Shown here: positions 47,655 to 56,770 of the stretch, piece by piece | How the letters are laid out: each line of letters begins with the position of its first letter | Numbering within the stretch: the stretch's first letter is position 1 | Source of the DNA: an uncultured bacterium | Lineage (GTDB): Bacteria; Bacillota; Negativicutes; Acidaminococcales; Acidaminococcaceae | Direction: 5' to 3' | Assembly (NCBI GenBank): GCA_905215645.1 | Contig: CAJMQS010000004.1 | Coordinates: forward strand, 1 to 64,000 | Length of the DNA: 64,000 nucleotides | Notes under the pieces: generated by a model | Told to the model about the DNA's origin: nothing | The model's database searches: none | What the model saw: the letters and a program-made list of their open reading frames with translations, nothing else | Translations under genes and position numbers: made by a program

Positions 47655-48290
47655 CTATATACGGTTTTTTCGGCTATGCATACACTTCGAAATTTGTATC
47701 AATCTCAAGCATCTTTGCTCGCAGAGCAGCACGATGTCCGGCAGATTCTCCTGCCGGGTCAGGGTAAAGCACCCTTTGATATTCTTTTTTCGTTCCTCCG
47801 GAGCCAGGCCATACTGGGGCCGGGTGGGCCGGTTCCGCACCAACAGGGTTTCCCACCGGTACCCCTCCTGCCGGCACCAAGGCTGGAAGATTTCTTCCGG
47901 CAGATCATACCCCCTCTTTTTCCTCCGGCCTGGATCCGTAGGGATGCCGGCAGCCGCCAGCCGGACTTCCGGTCCCAGCTGCCAGTGGAATTTCTTTTCC
48001 CGGAGGGTCCCCTGCTTCCATTCTTCCGCCAGCCGGGGGAGCAAGTCTTCCCTCCCCTGGAACTTGGCCATCTGCAGGGCTTTTTGGATGCCTCCGGCGT
48101 AATCCATCAAGAAGAACAGTCCATCCAGATGAAGACAGTCCAGGCTGAGGGGCTGGAGAGCCCGGGGGTGCCAGATTCCCCTCCGGCAGGAGTCGCAGAG
48201 GACCCCCTTTCCCCGTACTTCCGTTCCGCAGCCCGGGCAGTAATGGGGATAGAAAAGAGACTGGAGCAGAGATAAGATGGATGACAGCAT
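47655..48290 (-). CDS. comF: ComF-family amidophosphoribosyltransferase-like protein, C-terminus altered
   Basis: A 211-residue member of the ComFC/GntX family. The N-terminal zinc finger YCPGCGTEV..GVLCDSCRRG, the middle YAGGIQKALQMAKFQG and RPTRPQYGLAPEERKKNIKGCF are typical. Normally a PRPP-loop motif VLLVDDIYTTGAT and about 30 residues follow. Here the frame changes directly after IVLL to CEQRCLRLIQISKCMHSRKNRI, so the phosphoribosyl-binding loop is missing. ComFC takes part in DNA uptake and transformation in competent bacteria; this copy is probably non-functional in that step. GGGAGGTG precedes MLSSILS. It is coupled to recD2 upstream. Confidence 0.8.
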   Translation of the reverse strand: MLSSILSLLQSLFYPHYCPGCGTEVRGKGVLCDSCRRGIWHPRALQPLSLDCLHLDGLFFLMDYAGGIQKALQMAKFQGREDLLPRLAEEWKQGTLREKKFHWQLGPEVRLAAAGIPTDPGRRKKRGYDLPEEIFQPWCRQEGYRWETLLVRNRPTRPQYGLAPEERKKNIKGCFTLTRQENLPDIVLLCEQRCLRLIQISKCMHSRKNRI

Positions 48291-48355
48291 AGAGCACCTC
48301 CCGGGATCAGCAGACATCAGACGTCTCAAGGCCCTTTAGACCGTGTCTGCCTTCT

Positions 48356-50521
48356 TTATTCACTGTACCTTTTCAGCCGTTCCGCCAGCAGGCTGTACCG
48401 TTTCCGGGTCTTATCGTTTTCCACAGCCATGCGCAGGGCCCTTTTGCTGCCAGCCAGATACACCTGTTTCCGGGCCCGGGTCACCGCCGTGTAGAACAGG
48501 TTCCGCTGGAGCAGGATATAGTGGCTCAGCACCAAGGGCATGATGACTGCCCCGTATTCGCTCCCCTGTGACTTGTGGACACTCATGGCATAGGCCAGCC
48601 GCAGATCAGAGACTTCTGCTCCCTCATAGGTCACCGCTTCCCCTTCTGCCCGGTCCGGAAAGTCCACCGTCACATAAGCCCCCTGGATGGACTGGATCCG
48701 GCCGATATCTCCGTTGAATACATTTTTCTCATAGTTGTTCCGGATCTGCATCACCTTGTCCCCTTCCCGGAGCGCCAGGAAACTAGCACGGTATTCCGCC
48801 TTGTCCGGATCCGGCGGATTCACCCGGGCCTGGATCAGGGTATTGAGGTTTTCCACCCCGCACAGATTCTTGTGCATAGGAGTCAGCACCTGGACATTGG
48901 CCAGGGGATCCTGCCCGGCCAGACTAGCGTACAGATCCACCACATAGTGCATAGTCTCTTCTTCCGTGGCAAATTCCCGGAAACTGAAATCCCTTTCTCC
49001 CTCCCATTGGGGCATTAGCCCTTGGTTGATCCGATGGGCGTTCCGGACAATGGGGCTCAGTTCCGCCTGCCGGAAGACGTTTTCCAGCCGGACAATGGGC
49101 ATGGTCCCGCTGCGGATGATATCCTGGAGCACGGAACCGGGGCCTACGCTGGGCAACTGGTCCACGTCTCCTACCAGGATCAGCCGGCAGCCCAGGGGCA
49201 GGGCGCGCAGCAGATTGTACATGAGTACGATGTCCATCATGGAGGCTTCGTCTACGATCACCGCATCTGCTTCCAGAGGATTGTCTTCATCCCGTCCCCA
49301 GAAGGAATCCCCTTCTCCGTTGGGGGTATATTCCAACAGACGATGGACCGTGAGGGCCGGTTTCCCGGCACTTTCTGCCAGCCTTTTGGCCGCTCGCCCC
49401 GTAGGGGCCGCCAAAAGGATCTTGCACCCAGCCTGTTCCATCACCGATAGGATCCCCTTGATCACCGTGGTCTTCCCAGTGCCAGGGCCCCCGGTGAGCA
49501 CAAAGACCCCATGATCCACCGAAGCCTTCACTGCTTCTGCCTGTTCCGGGGCCAGCTGGATTCGCTCGTCCCGTTCCCATTCCCGGATGATTTTCTGGTA
49601 ATCCACCTTCCACAGGGCATTCACATTATCCCGGAGGGCCAGCAGCCGATAGGCCACCCCTTCTTCCGCCCGGTAGAGATATTCTGGATATACGCACACA
49701 TGGTCCCCCACATCTTCTGTCCGGAGCATATTGTCCTTCAGGAGCTGCTGGAACACCTGCTCCACTTCCAAGGGATCTACCTGAAGGACTTTAGCTGCCA
49801 TATCCACCAGCCATCGGTCCGGCACACACGTATGGCCCTGGTTGGCTCCTTGGAGCAGCGTATAGTGGATCCCCGCCCGGATCCGGTCCTCGGCATGTTC
49901 GTCCACACCCAGGTTCCGGGCCAGGGCGTCTGCCGTCCGGAAGCCGATGCCATCCACATCTTCCGCCAAGCAGTAGGGATTGTTGCTGATCCGGGTCACC
50001 GCTGTATTTCCGTACAGTGCCTGGATCCTGGGCGCAAAGCTGCCGCTGATTCCATGGCTTTCCAGGAAAAACACCAGTTCCCGGTTTTCTCGGAGTTCCC
50101 CATAGGAGGCGACGATGGCTTCGGCCTTCTTTTTCCCGATCCCGCTGACTTCCCGCAGCCGTTCCGGGGATTTTTCCAGGATTTCCAAGGTTTCTTCCCC
50201 GAACTTGTCCACGATCCGCTGGGCCATGGCCGGCCCCACCCCTTTCAGGACTCCGCTGCCCAGCATCTTCACCAGACCTTCCGTTCCCTTGGGCTGGACA
50301 GCTTCCCAGCTCCGAGCCTGGAACTGACGGCCGAACCGGGGATGGTCCCCCCAGCTTCCGGAAAGACGCACCTGTTCTCCGGCAAAAGGAGCCTGTCCCT
50401 TGTAGACCACAGAAACCGTCCCCACTTCCGGATTTTCTCCCCGGAATACACTGAACGTCCCTTCCGCAGCCTGGAAAACGATATTTTTGATGGTAAGTTC
50501 AATAGATACTGGTCCGGACAT
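48356..50521 (-). CDS. recD2: RecD2-type ATP-dependent DNA helicase
   Basis: A 721-residue helicase. The N-terminal region contains helix-hairpin-helix motifs (GVLKGVGPAMAQRIVDKFG, SGIGKKKAEAIVASYG) that distinguish RecD2 from RecD. The motor shows VLTGGPGTGKTTVIKGIL (Walker A), VIVDEASMMD (Walker B), LILVGDVDQLPSVGPGSVL and YAMSVHKSQGSEY with the final NLFYTAVTRARK motif VI. RecD2 enzymes act in DNA repair and recombination outside RecBCD. Its stop is about 65 bases before comF. Confidence 0.95.
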   Translation of the reverse strand: MSGPVSIELTIKNIVFQAAEGTFSVFRGENPEVGTVSVVYKGQAPFAGEQVRLSGSWGDHPRFGRQFQARSWEAVQPKGTEGLVKMLGSGVLKGVGPAMAQRIVDKFGEETLEILEKSPERLREVSGIGKKKAEAIVASYGELRENRELVFFLESHGISGSFAPRIQALYGNTAVTRISNNPYCLAEDVDGIGFRTADALARNLGVDEHAEDRIRAGIHYTLLQGANQGHTCVPDRWLVDMAAKVLQVDPLEVEQVFQQLLKDNMLRTEDVGDHVCVYPEYLYRAEEGVAYRLLALRDNVNALWKVDYQKIIREWERDERIQLAPEQAEAVKASVDHGVFVLTGGPGTGKTTVIKGILSVMEQAGCKILLAAPTGRAAKRLAESAGKPALTVHRLLEYTPNGEGDSFWGRDEDNPLEADAVIVDEASMMDIVLMYNLLRALPLGCRLILVGDVDQLPSVGPGSVLQDIIRSGTMPIVRLENVFRQAELSPIVRNAHRINQGLMPQWEGERDFSFREFATEEETMHYVVDLYASLAGQDPLANVQVLTPMHKNLCGVENLNTLIQARVNPPDPDKAEYRASFLALREGDKVMQIRNNYEKNVFNGDIGRIQSIQGAYVTVDFPDRAEGEAVTYEGAEVSDLRLAYAMSVHKSQGSEYGAVIMPLVLSHYILLQRNLFYTAVTRARKQVYLAGSKRALRMAVENDKTRKRYSLLAERLKRYSE

Positions 50522-50663
50522 GCCCCACTGCTCCTCCTGAACATATGTTTTACTTATTATAGCACAGTTTTCCGTTTTTTTTGACAGTCTCTATGGATGT
50601 ACGGTATAATAAGGAAACTGAAATCGAAGGAAAAACGAGAGAACCAAAGGATGTGAACGCCAC

Positions 50664-51128
50664 GTGATTGGAAAAGGTACCCAGGCCGCACTGGACATGT
50701 ACCGCTGTGCGGAAGATGTCGTATTCGATAAAGAAAAGATCAGAGATATATTGGAAGAAGCAGCGGATCGCTTCAGTTTGAAGGAATTGGCCCTATATGC
50801 CACAGAAAATGATGAAGGAGACGATTTCTGTTTTGTTATGCTGTGCACCAATGGCCATATTTTCCTCCATGTATTCCCCACCTATGGGTATGTAGAAGCC
50901 GACGTCTTCACCCTGGAAAGTGCAGCCAGCCCGGAACAGGTAGCTGTTTTCCTACGTCAGGAATTCGGTCCAGACCAGACCAAGCTCACCACCTTGAAAC
51001 GGGGAGACTATGGTTCCATCAAAGATATGAAGCCACAGCGGAAAAAAATGGTCAAGACCATGCGGCGTGCCAAAAATGCCGGTGCCAAGCTGAAGAAATT
51101 CATGACCTGGAAGAAGAACCGGGAATAA
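50664..51128 (+). CDS. S-adenosylmethionine decarboxylase-like protein lacking the pyruvoyl-forming serine
   Basis: A 154-residue protein with the AdoMetDC proenzyme pattern: GKGTQAALDMYRCAEDVVFDKEKI at the start, then FVMLCTNGHIFLHVFPTYGYVEADVFTL. In SpeH/SpeD the equivalent of TNGHI is ESHL/I, where the Glu-Ser bond self-cleaves to make the pyruvoyl cofactor, and HTWPE follows; here Ser is Gly and the substrate-binding WPE reads FPT. The first His of GxHxxxD is also replaced. The C-terminal ~40 residues are an added lysine-rich tail. It may be a non-catalytic paralog or a nucleic-acid-binding protein. GTG start after AAAGG. Confidence 0.6.
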   Translation: MIGKGTQAALDMYRCAEDVVFDKEKIRDILEEAADRFSLKELALYATENDEGDDFCFVMLCTNGHIFLHVFPTYGYVEADVFTLESAASPEQVAVFLRQEFGPDQTKLTTLKRGDYGSIKDMKPQRKKMVKTMRRAKNAGAKLKKFMTWKKNRE

Positions 51129-51134
51129 TAAAAC

Positions 51135-51187
51135 AAGCTGTGAAACCCCGCCGCCTTCTGCCGGTCCTTGTTTCACAGCTTCTTTTA
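51135..51187 (+). terminator. Terminator after the AdoMetDC-like gene
   Basis: AAGCTGTGAAA and TTTCACAGCTT form an 11 bp stem with a long GC-rich loop, followed by CTTTTAC. It lies between the stop codon and the ribosome site of the HAD gene. Confidence 0.7.
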
Positions 51188-51209
51188 CAGTCAAAGGAAG
51201 AATGACACC

Positions 51210-51899
51210 ATGAGATACATCTGTTGGGATATCGACGGGACCCTGCTACTCACCAATTATGCCGGGGTCGCTGCCATGAAGGCCACCATCAACGAGCTGT
51301 ACGGCCTGGACAATTTTGAATTTACCTACGGCATGGCTGGGCGGACGGATACCTTCATCGCCCGGAAAGCCATCGAGGGGATCCAGGGCCATTGCAGTCC
51401 GGAAGAAGTGGCCCATATGCTGGCGGCCTATGGCCATAAGCTGCCCGCCTCCCTGGTGGAGAAACACGGCCATCTGCTCCCCCATGTAAAGGAGACCCTG
51501 GAATGGATCCGGAAAGATCCCGGGACCACTTCCCTCCTGCTCACCGGGAACTGTGAAGTGGCAGCCCATGCTAAGCTTCAATATTTCGGCATCGAAAAAG
51601 AATTCGACTATAGCCGCAGCGCTTTTGGGGAAATCAGCGAACTCCGGGATGACCTTTCCCAGGCCCTGTGGGAGAAAATCCGGAAAACGGATCCTGGGGT
51701 GACTCCGGAGCAGCTCATCGTCATCGGAGATACCCCCCACGACATCACCTGTGCCCAGGCCATCGGCGTCCGGAGCCTGATTGTCCTAAAGGGTTCTTCC
51801 TATACAGTGGACCGGCTGGAAGCCTATCATCCCTGGAAAATCATCCCGGAACTGCCGGAAGATCCCCGGGACCTTTCTGCTATCCTGGAGGAGGCTTGA
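51210..51899 (+). CDS. HAD-superfamily phosphatase
   Basis: A 229-residue HAD hydrolase: WDIDGTLLLTN (DxD nucleophile motif I), LLLTGNCE (motif II), and VIGDTPHDITCAQAIG (motif IV) with an alpha-helical cap between. It resembles phosphoglycolate phosphatase-like enzymes; the substrate is not predictable. AAAGGAAG precedes the ATG. The pentapeptide-repeat gene follows two bases later, so they share an mRNA. Confidence 0.88.
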   Translation: MRYICWDIDGTLLLTNYAGVAAMKATINELYGLDNFEFTYGMAGRTDTFIARKAIEGIQGHCSPEEVAHMLAAYGHKLPASLVEKHGHLLPHVKETLEWIRKDPGTTSLLLTGNCEVAAHAKLQYFGIEKEFDYSRSAFGEISELRDDLSQALWEKIRKTDPGVTPEQLIVIGDTPHDITCAQAIGVRSLIVLKGSSYTVDRLEAYHPWKIIPELPEDPRDLSAILEEA

Positions 51900-51901
51900 C
51901 C

Positions 51902-52648
51902 ATGTTTGGAAAGAAATCTTTTCTCACAGCCCTGCTGGTGCTGTCCGCAGCCCTTCCAGCCCTTGCTTATCGGCAAAGCGATGTAGACCAGCTCCTGGCC
52001 ACCCGTTCTTGCCCGGGAGGAGATCTGCGAGGCGCCTATCTGCGGGATGCGGACCTGACCGGAGCCGATCTCCAGGGAGCAGACCTGAGCTACGCCAACC
52101 TGACCAACTCCATCCTGGAAAATGCCAATCTGAAGGAAGCCAACCTCCAGAAGGCCAACTTCCGCAATGCGTATATGGCCGGATCCGATTTGGAAGGAGC
52201 GGACCTGTCCAACGCCAATTTTTCCCATACGGTGCTGAACCGCAGCTCCCTAGTGGGAGCCACTGCTTATCGGACCAGTTTCTCCCATGCCCTCCTGACC
52301 TTCGCCAATCTGTATACGGCGGACCTGCGGGAAAGCAATTTTGACTATGCCAACGGAGCCATGGCCAATTTCTTTTCCGCTAACCTGGCCCGGAGCTGGT
52401 TTTTCGGCACCCAGCTCCGGGGAGCCAACTTCACTTCCGCCAACCTGTACAATGCCCGTCTTCGCCGTGCCAGCTTGCCGGAAGCTGTTTTCAAGAATGC
52501 CAACCTCATGAGTTCCACCCTGGAGGGCAGTAATCTGAGCAAGGCCGTTTTGACCAATGCCAATCTGGACGATGCCGACCTGAGCCACGCCAACCTAGAA
52601 GGGACCCAATTCACCAGTGCCGATTTGGAATTGGCGTATAGGAAATGA
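51902..52648 (+). CDS. Secreted pentapeptide-repeat protein
   Basis: A 248-residue protein. A signal peptide (MFGKKSFLTALLVLSAALPALA) is followed by about 40 residues and then pentapeptide repeats of the A(D/N)LxX type (ADLTGADLQGADLSYANLTN, ANLKEANLQKANFRNAYMAGS...) running to the C-terminus. This right-handed beta-helix is predicted extracytoplasmic. Pentapeptide proteins in the cytoplasm can mimic DNA, but export makes that role unlikely; an envelope role is inferred. Confidence 0.87.
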   Translation: MFGKKSFLTALLVLSAALPALAYRQSDVDQLLATRSCPGGDLRGAYLRDADLTGADLQGADLSYANLTNSILENANLKEANLQKANFRNAYMAGSDLEGADLSNANFSHTVLNRSSLVGATAYRTSFSHALLTFANLYTADLRESNFDYANGAMANFFSANLARSWFFGTQLRGANFTSANLYNARLRRASLPEAVFKNANLMSSTLEGSNLSKAVLTNANLDDADLSHANLEGTQFTSADLELAYRK

Positions 52649-52683
52649 AAAGCAAAAGGCTGCTGCCCATGTGAAAACTGAGC

Positions 52684-52732
52684 TGCCCCTCAATTGTTAG
52701 ACAAAAAATCTAACGATTGGGGGGCATTTTTT
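52684..52732. terminator. Bidirectional terminator between convergent genes
   Basis: TGCCCCTCAATTGTTAGA and TCTAACGATTGGGGGGCA pair with minor mismatches and are followed by T6 on the plus strand and A-rich loop sequence; it serves the pentapeptide gene and, in reverse, the HAD gene. Confidence 0.8.
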
Positions 52733-53378
52733 ACATTACCTTCTCCAAAATCTGTTCTGGCCGATCGATGAGGGCCGCAGGCTCCAGGGCTGCCAGTTCA
52801 TCCCGGTCCCGAAAGCCCCAGGTGACCAAAAAGCAGTCCATCCCAGCATTGTCCGCCGTTTTTTTGTCCACCTCCGAATCCCCCACATACACCGCCTGCT
52901 CTTTGGGGATTCCCAGTTCTTCCAGGGCTTTGAACACCGTATCCGGTGCCGGTTTCCGCCGGACCTCCACACTTTCCCCGATGGCCACCTTCATGGTTTC
53001 TGGGAAATATCGATCCCGGAGTTCCAGGACTGCTGGATGTGCCTTATTAGAAACGATGGCCAGACGGATGCCCTGCAGCTGCAGCTGCCGGAGCAGTTCC
53101 AGGATTCCTTCATAGGGCCGCGTCTTTTCATTGCAATGTTTCAAATAATACCCACGGAAAAACTGGAAAGCCGCTTGGAAGCGGTTCTCTTCCACATCCC
53201 CGGGCAGAGAGAGCCACAGCAGCCGTTCCAGGCCATTGCCCAAGGCCCGCCGTACCTGCAGCCGGGTCCGAGGCGGATAGCCATATTTCTTGCAGACTGC
53301 ATTCACTGCGTTCCACAGATCCGTCAGGGTATCCAGCAGAGTCCCATCCAGATCGAAGATCACCGCTTGATATTTCAT
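52731..53378 (-). CDS. HAD-IA family phosphatase (phosphoglycolate phosphatase/PpaX-like)
   Basis: A 215-residue HAD hydrolase: VIFDLDGTLLDTLTD (motif I), RLAIVSNKAHPAVLE (motif II), RRKPAPDTVFKALEELG with the catalytic lysine, and YVGDSEVDKKTADNAG (motif IV). A helical cap (C1) lies between. It resembles Gph/PpaX. I begin at MKYQAVIF because the upstream GTG sits inside the ribosome site. Confidence 0.9.
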   Translation of the reverse strand: MKYQAVIFDLDGTLLDTLTDLWNAVNAVCKKYGYPPRTRLQVRRALGNGLERLLWLSLPGDVEENRFQAAFQFFRGYYLKHCNEKTRPYEGILELLRQLQLQGIRLAIVSNKAHPAVLELRDRYFPETMKVAIGESVEVRRKPAPDTVFKALEELGIPKEQAVYVGDSEVDKKTADNAGMDCFLVTWGFRDRDELAALEPAALIDRPEQILEKVM

Positions 53379-53522
53379 AGATGGATGCACACTCCTTCTG
53401 TAGCATTCAGTGTGAGCCGTCCCTCATCCAGGGTGACGGGATACACGCCCACAAGGAAGATGATACCACATCCTGCTAAATTATGGTACAATAAAAGAAT
53501 CAAACAGAAGGAGAGTGCGTCC

Positions 53523-54077
53523 ATGAAAATCGTACGTTCTTTATTTTTATCCGCCATCCTGGTGCTGACGGCAGCTATGACGGCCTTCGCTTCCCCGGAA
53601 GCTCCTACAGATCAGGAAGTGGCCCAGGCTTTCCAAGAAGCCAATACCGTTTACGAATGGTTCGAACACCATCCTCTGGAAACCGACGGCAAAGAGAAAA
53701 AAGACACCGGATACATGATTTATTACACGGTGGCCGACAAGGACTATCCTACCATGCTGGCCCTGAAGACCAAGGTCAACGAATGCTTCACTGAAGCTCT
53801 GGCCGGATTCATCATCAGCGACAGCCGGATGTACCGGGAATTTGACGGACGGCTGTATGTGGCCCCCAGTGCCAAGGCCCTGGATCCCCGGAAAGGGACA
53901 TCCACCATCAATATCGTCCGGGAATCTCCCACCCGCATCAACCTGGAAATTTCCACGCCCATCATGGAAGATCCGGTCCATGGCAAGACCAATGTGGTAG
54001 AAACCAAAAAGACCATCTTCCCCTATGTGAAGACCCTGAAAGGCTGGCGGTTCTCCTATTTTGAATCGCTGGAATAG
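53523..54077 (+). CDS. Exported protein of unknown function
   Basis: A 184-residue protein with a signal peptide (MKIVRSLFLSAILVLTAAMTAFA-S). The mature part (about 160 residues) appears alpha/beta with TVYEWFEHHPL, YMIYYTVADKDYPTMLALKTKVNECFTEALA and NIVRESPTRINLEISTPI. It resembles secreted proteins found in Negativicutes without assigned function. AAGGAG precedes the ATG. Single-gene unit with a terminator after it. Confidence 0.7.
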   Translation: MKIVRSLFLSAILVLTAAMTAFASPEAPTDQEVAQAFQEANTVYEWFEHHPLETDGKEKKDTGYMIYYTVADKDYPTMLALKTKVNECFTEALAGFIISDSRMYREFDGRLYVAPSAKALDPRKGTSTINIVRESPTRINLEISTPIMEDPVHGKTNVVETKKTIFPYVKTLKGWRFSYFESLE

Positions 54078-54081
54078 AAAA

Positions 54082-54120
54082 AAGAAGAGGCTGTTGCTCC
54101 TGCAGCAGCCCCTTCTTTTT
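54082..54120. terminator. Bidirectional terminator between the exported protein and pta
   Basis: GAAGAGGCTGTTGC and GCAGCAGCCCCTTC form a stem with a short loop, followed by TTTTT on the plus strand and preceded by A-rich sequence that serves pta on the minus strand. Confidence 0.75.
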
Positions 54121-54131
54121 GTATACGATAA

Positions 54132-55145
54132 TTACTTTCCTTCAGCAGCAATGGCGTCGCTGGCGCAGACAGCCACTACGTCCACCACATCCTGGGTAGA
54201 GCAGCCGCGGCTCAAGTCCAGGACAGGTTTTGCCAGGCCCTGTACCAGAGGCCCAAGGCAGGTAGCACCGCTGAACCGTTCAACCAGCTTGTAGCCGATG
54301 TTGGCAGCACACAGGTTCGGGAAAATCAATACGTTGGCATGACCAGCCACTTTGGAACCAGGAGCCTTCCGTTCGCCTACTTCGGGAACCAGGGCAGCAT
54401 CAGCCTGGAGTTCGCCGTCGAATGCGAAGTCCACGTTCCGGGATTTCAGGATTTCAACAGCTTCCTTCACTTTGTCCACTTCTTCGCCGGAGCCGGATCC
54501 TTTGGTGGAATAGCACAGCATAGCCACTTTCGGTTCTGCGATTTCCAGGGTGGTCTTGGCCCGTTCAGCACAGCTTACAGCGATATCGGCCAGCTGTTCA
54601 GCGGTCGGTTCGATGATGACGCCGCAGTCCCCGAAGACCAGCTTGCCATGATCGCCCAGGTTTTCCTTGTCGCTGAGCACGATGAAGCCGCTGCATACGG
54701 TCTTGTTGCCGGGTTTTACGCCCACAACCTGCAGGCCGGCTTTGATGGTATCAGCAGAAGTCCGGGTGGAACCGGAAACAACGCCGTCAGCATCGCCCAT
54801 GGCCAGCAGCCCGGCGCCAAAGAAGGTGGTATCTTTCAGCATGATTTCCCGTGCTTTTTCCACGGTCATGCCCTTTTTCTTTCTCCGTTCTGCGAAGTAA
54901 GCACACAGTTCGTCCATTTTTTCATAGGTTGCAGGGTTGACGATCTTTACACCGTCAAAGCTGATGCCCAGACGTTCTGCATCCTTCTGCAGTTTAGCAG
55001 GATCCCCTACCAGCACGATTTTAGCAAAACCTTCCTTCGTAACGATAGCAGCAGCCTTCAGTGCTCTGTCACTGTCGTTTTCCGGCAGCACAATCACCTT
55101 TTGTGCAGGTTTAACACGAGCCTTCAGTTCGTCCATAAATGCCAT
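54132..55145 (-). CDS. pta: Phosphate acetyltransferase
   Basis: A 337-residue short-form Pta. It converts acetyl-CoA and phosphate to acetyl phosphate, feeding ATP synthesis in acetate fermentation. Motifs VIVLPENDSDRALKAA, GFAKIVLVGDP, VVSGSTRTSADTIKAGLQVVG, GDCGVIIEPTAEQLADIA and the closing SRGCSTQDVVDVVAV are all typical. It has its own promoter (TTGGCA-16-TATAAT) and a terminator; no ackA is adjacent. Confidence 0.95.
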   Translation of the reverse strand: MAFMDELKARVKPAQKVIVLPENDSDRALKAAAIVTKEGFAKIVLVGDPAKLQKDAERLGISFDGVKIVNPATYEKMDELCAYFAERRKKKGMTVEKAREIMLKDTTFFGAGLLAMGDADGVVSGSTRTSADTIKAGLQVVGVKPGNKTVCSGFIVLSDKENLGDHGKLVFGDCGVIIEPTAEQLADIAVSCAERAKTTLEIAEPKVAMLCYSTKGSGSGEEVDKVKEAVEILKSRNVDFAFDGELQADAALVPEVGERKAPGSKVAGHANVLIFPNLCAANIGYKLVERFSGATCLGPLVQGLAKPVLDLSRGCSTQDVVDVVAVCASDAIAAEGK

Positions 55146-55207
55146 TCCATATCACTCCTACCCAAGTATTAAAAGGCTGGCGCACGGCGCCCCTTTTCAC
55201 AGCCTAT

Positions 55208-55235
55208 ATTATATCACTTTTTACACCAATGCCAA
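55208..55235 (-). promoter_or_regulatory. pta promoter
   Basis: TTGGCA, a 16-base spacer and TATAAT on the minus strand, about 65 bases before the pta ATG. Confidence 0.65.
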
Positions 55236-55318
55236 ATCAGAACTTATCCCAATTTAAAACAGGTAATATTCTGATAATACTGGGGAATAGAACGGGACTT
55301 CTGCCCCTGAAACAGCTA

Positions 55319-55355
55319 AGGGGCGCTGCACAAAATTGTGCAGCACCCCTTTTTC
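55319..55355. terminator. Hairpin between the NSS and pta genes
   Basis: AGGGGCGCTGCACAA and TTGTGCAGCACCCCT pair almost perfectly around AA; the T5 run follows on the plus strand, but the hairpin lies just beyond the leftward transporter stop and probably ends that transcript too. Confidence 0.65.
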
Positions 55356-55370
55356 CTCGACAGATCCGGC

Positions 55371-56741
55371 TCAGCCGATCCCGCCCAGGGCCGCCCCGAT
55401 GGCCAAGGCAGCGATGGCAATGATACAGAAGACATATTTCCCCAAAGGATAGAACCAGGAGCCAATGGGCTTTTCACGGCCCGTATTGACGGCCTTCAGG
55501 ACAAAATCCTTCCCGCCGACCCAGTAGAACATCACACCGGCCAGGACCGCACCCAAAGGACAGATGTAAATGGAGACCACGTCCATCCATTCGGAGACGA
55601 TGCCTTGGATGAGGAGAGCCGATACACAGCCCAGCACACCGATGGTTGCTACAGCCGGCATCCGTTTGAAGCCGAACTGTTCCTGGAGTGTGGCTACGGG
55701 AGCCTCATACAGGTTCACCAGGGAGCTGACCCCAGCAAAGAGCACACAGATGAAGAAGATGATGACCACCAGACGGCCTGCCGGCATGCCGTTGAACACA
55801 GGGATCAGATGGATGAACATCAGGCCGGGGCCGCCGGAAGAGAGCTTTTCCCCGGTGATGGCCATGGCCGGGATGATGACGCAGGCGGCCAGCATAGCAG
55901 ACAGCAGGTTGAAAAAAGCTACATATTTGGCAGCTCCCACCACGTCTTCCTTATCGCTGAGATAGGATCCGTAGATGACCGTGCCGCTGCCGGCGATGGA
56001 CAGGGTGAAGAAAGCCTGGCCGAACGCATAGACCCACACAAAAGGATTCTTCAAGCCTTCCGGGTCGAAGGTAAAGATATAGCGATATCCACCTTCTGCT
56101 CCATCCAGTACGAATACATAGCAGAGCAGGAACAGGAACATGGTGAAGAGGGCCGGCATCATGATCTTGTTGGCTTTTTCGATCCCGCTGGCAACCCCCA
56201 TCCCCATGATTAGGAAGGAACCTACGCAGGCCACGATCAGCCAGAAATTGTTGCCGAAGGAAGTGGCCGTGGTTTCAAACAAACTGGCAATCTTGGGCAG
56301 ATCCTGTCCCATGGCCGAAAGGCTTCCCGTAAAGGCCAGATAGGTGTATTTCACCACCCAGCCCACCACACAGGTATAGCCGATGGCCAGTGCCAGGGAG
56401 CCCAGCACGGGGATCATGCCGATCCATTCCCCTTTCTTCCGGTCATGCCAGCGCAGTTCCGTGGCTGTGCCGAAAGCTCCGATGGGGCCGGCTTTGGCAA
56501 TCCGTCCAAAAGACATTTCTTCGATGACGCCGGTGGCGGCGATTAAGATGACAAAGAAGAAAAAGGGAATCAGGAAAGTCATCCCGCCGTATTTCGATAC
56601 CATGACGGGAAAGCGCCAGATGTTCCCCATCCCTACAGCAGAGCCGATGCAGGCTAAGATAAATCCCCACTTGGACTGAAATCCGTCCCGTTGTTCTTCG
56701 GCAGCGATTTGTCCGTTCATAGCAGTAGTTTCTTCGTTCAT
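55371..56741 (-). CDS. Sodium-dependent transporter of the NSS family
   Basis: A 456-residue NSS (LeuT-fold) symporter with about 11-12 membrane segments. TM1 has the signature GSAVGMGNIWRFPVMVSKYGG and TM6-8 contain FFTLSIAGSGTVIYGSYL and the GVSSLVNLYEAP sodium-site region. NSS proteins in bacteria import tryptophan, tyrosine or other amino acids. It lies directly downstream of the tryptophanase-like gene, suggesting uptake of that lyase's substrate. An extended -10 box (TGCTATAAT) suggests its own promoter at about 56771-56776. Confidence 0.92.
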   Translation of the reverse strand: MNEETTAMNGQIAAEEQRDGFQSKWGFILACIGSAVGMGNIWRFPVMVSKYGGMTFLIPFFFFVILIAATGVIEEMSFGRIAKAGPIGAFGTATELRWHDRKKGEWIGMIPVLGSLALAIGYTCVVGWVVKYTYLAFTGSLSAMGQDLPKIASLFETTATSFGNNFWLIVACVGSFLIMGMGVASGIEKANKIMMPALFTMFLFLLCYVFVLDGAEGGYRYIFTFDPEGLKNPFVWVYAFGQAFFTLSIAGSGTVIYGSYLSDKEDVVGAAKYVAFFNLLSAMLAACVIIPAMAITGEKLSSGGPGLMFIHLIPVFNGMPAGRLVVIIFFICVLFAGVSSLVNLYEAPVATLQEQFGFKRMPAVATIGVLGCVSALLIQGIVSEWMDVVSIYICPLGAVLAGVMFYWVGGKDFVLKAVNTGREKPIGSWFYPLGKYVFCIIAIAALAIGAALGGIG

Positions 56742-56770
56742 TTTTTCTCCTCCTGGAGGACAATAAAAGT

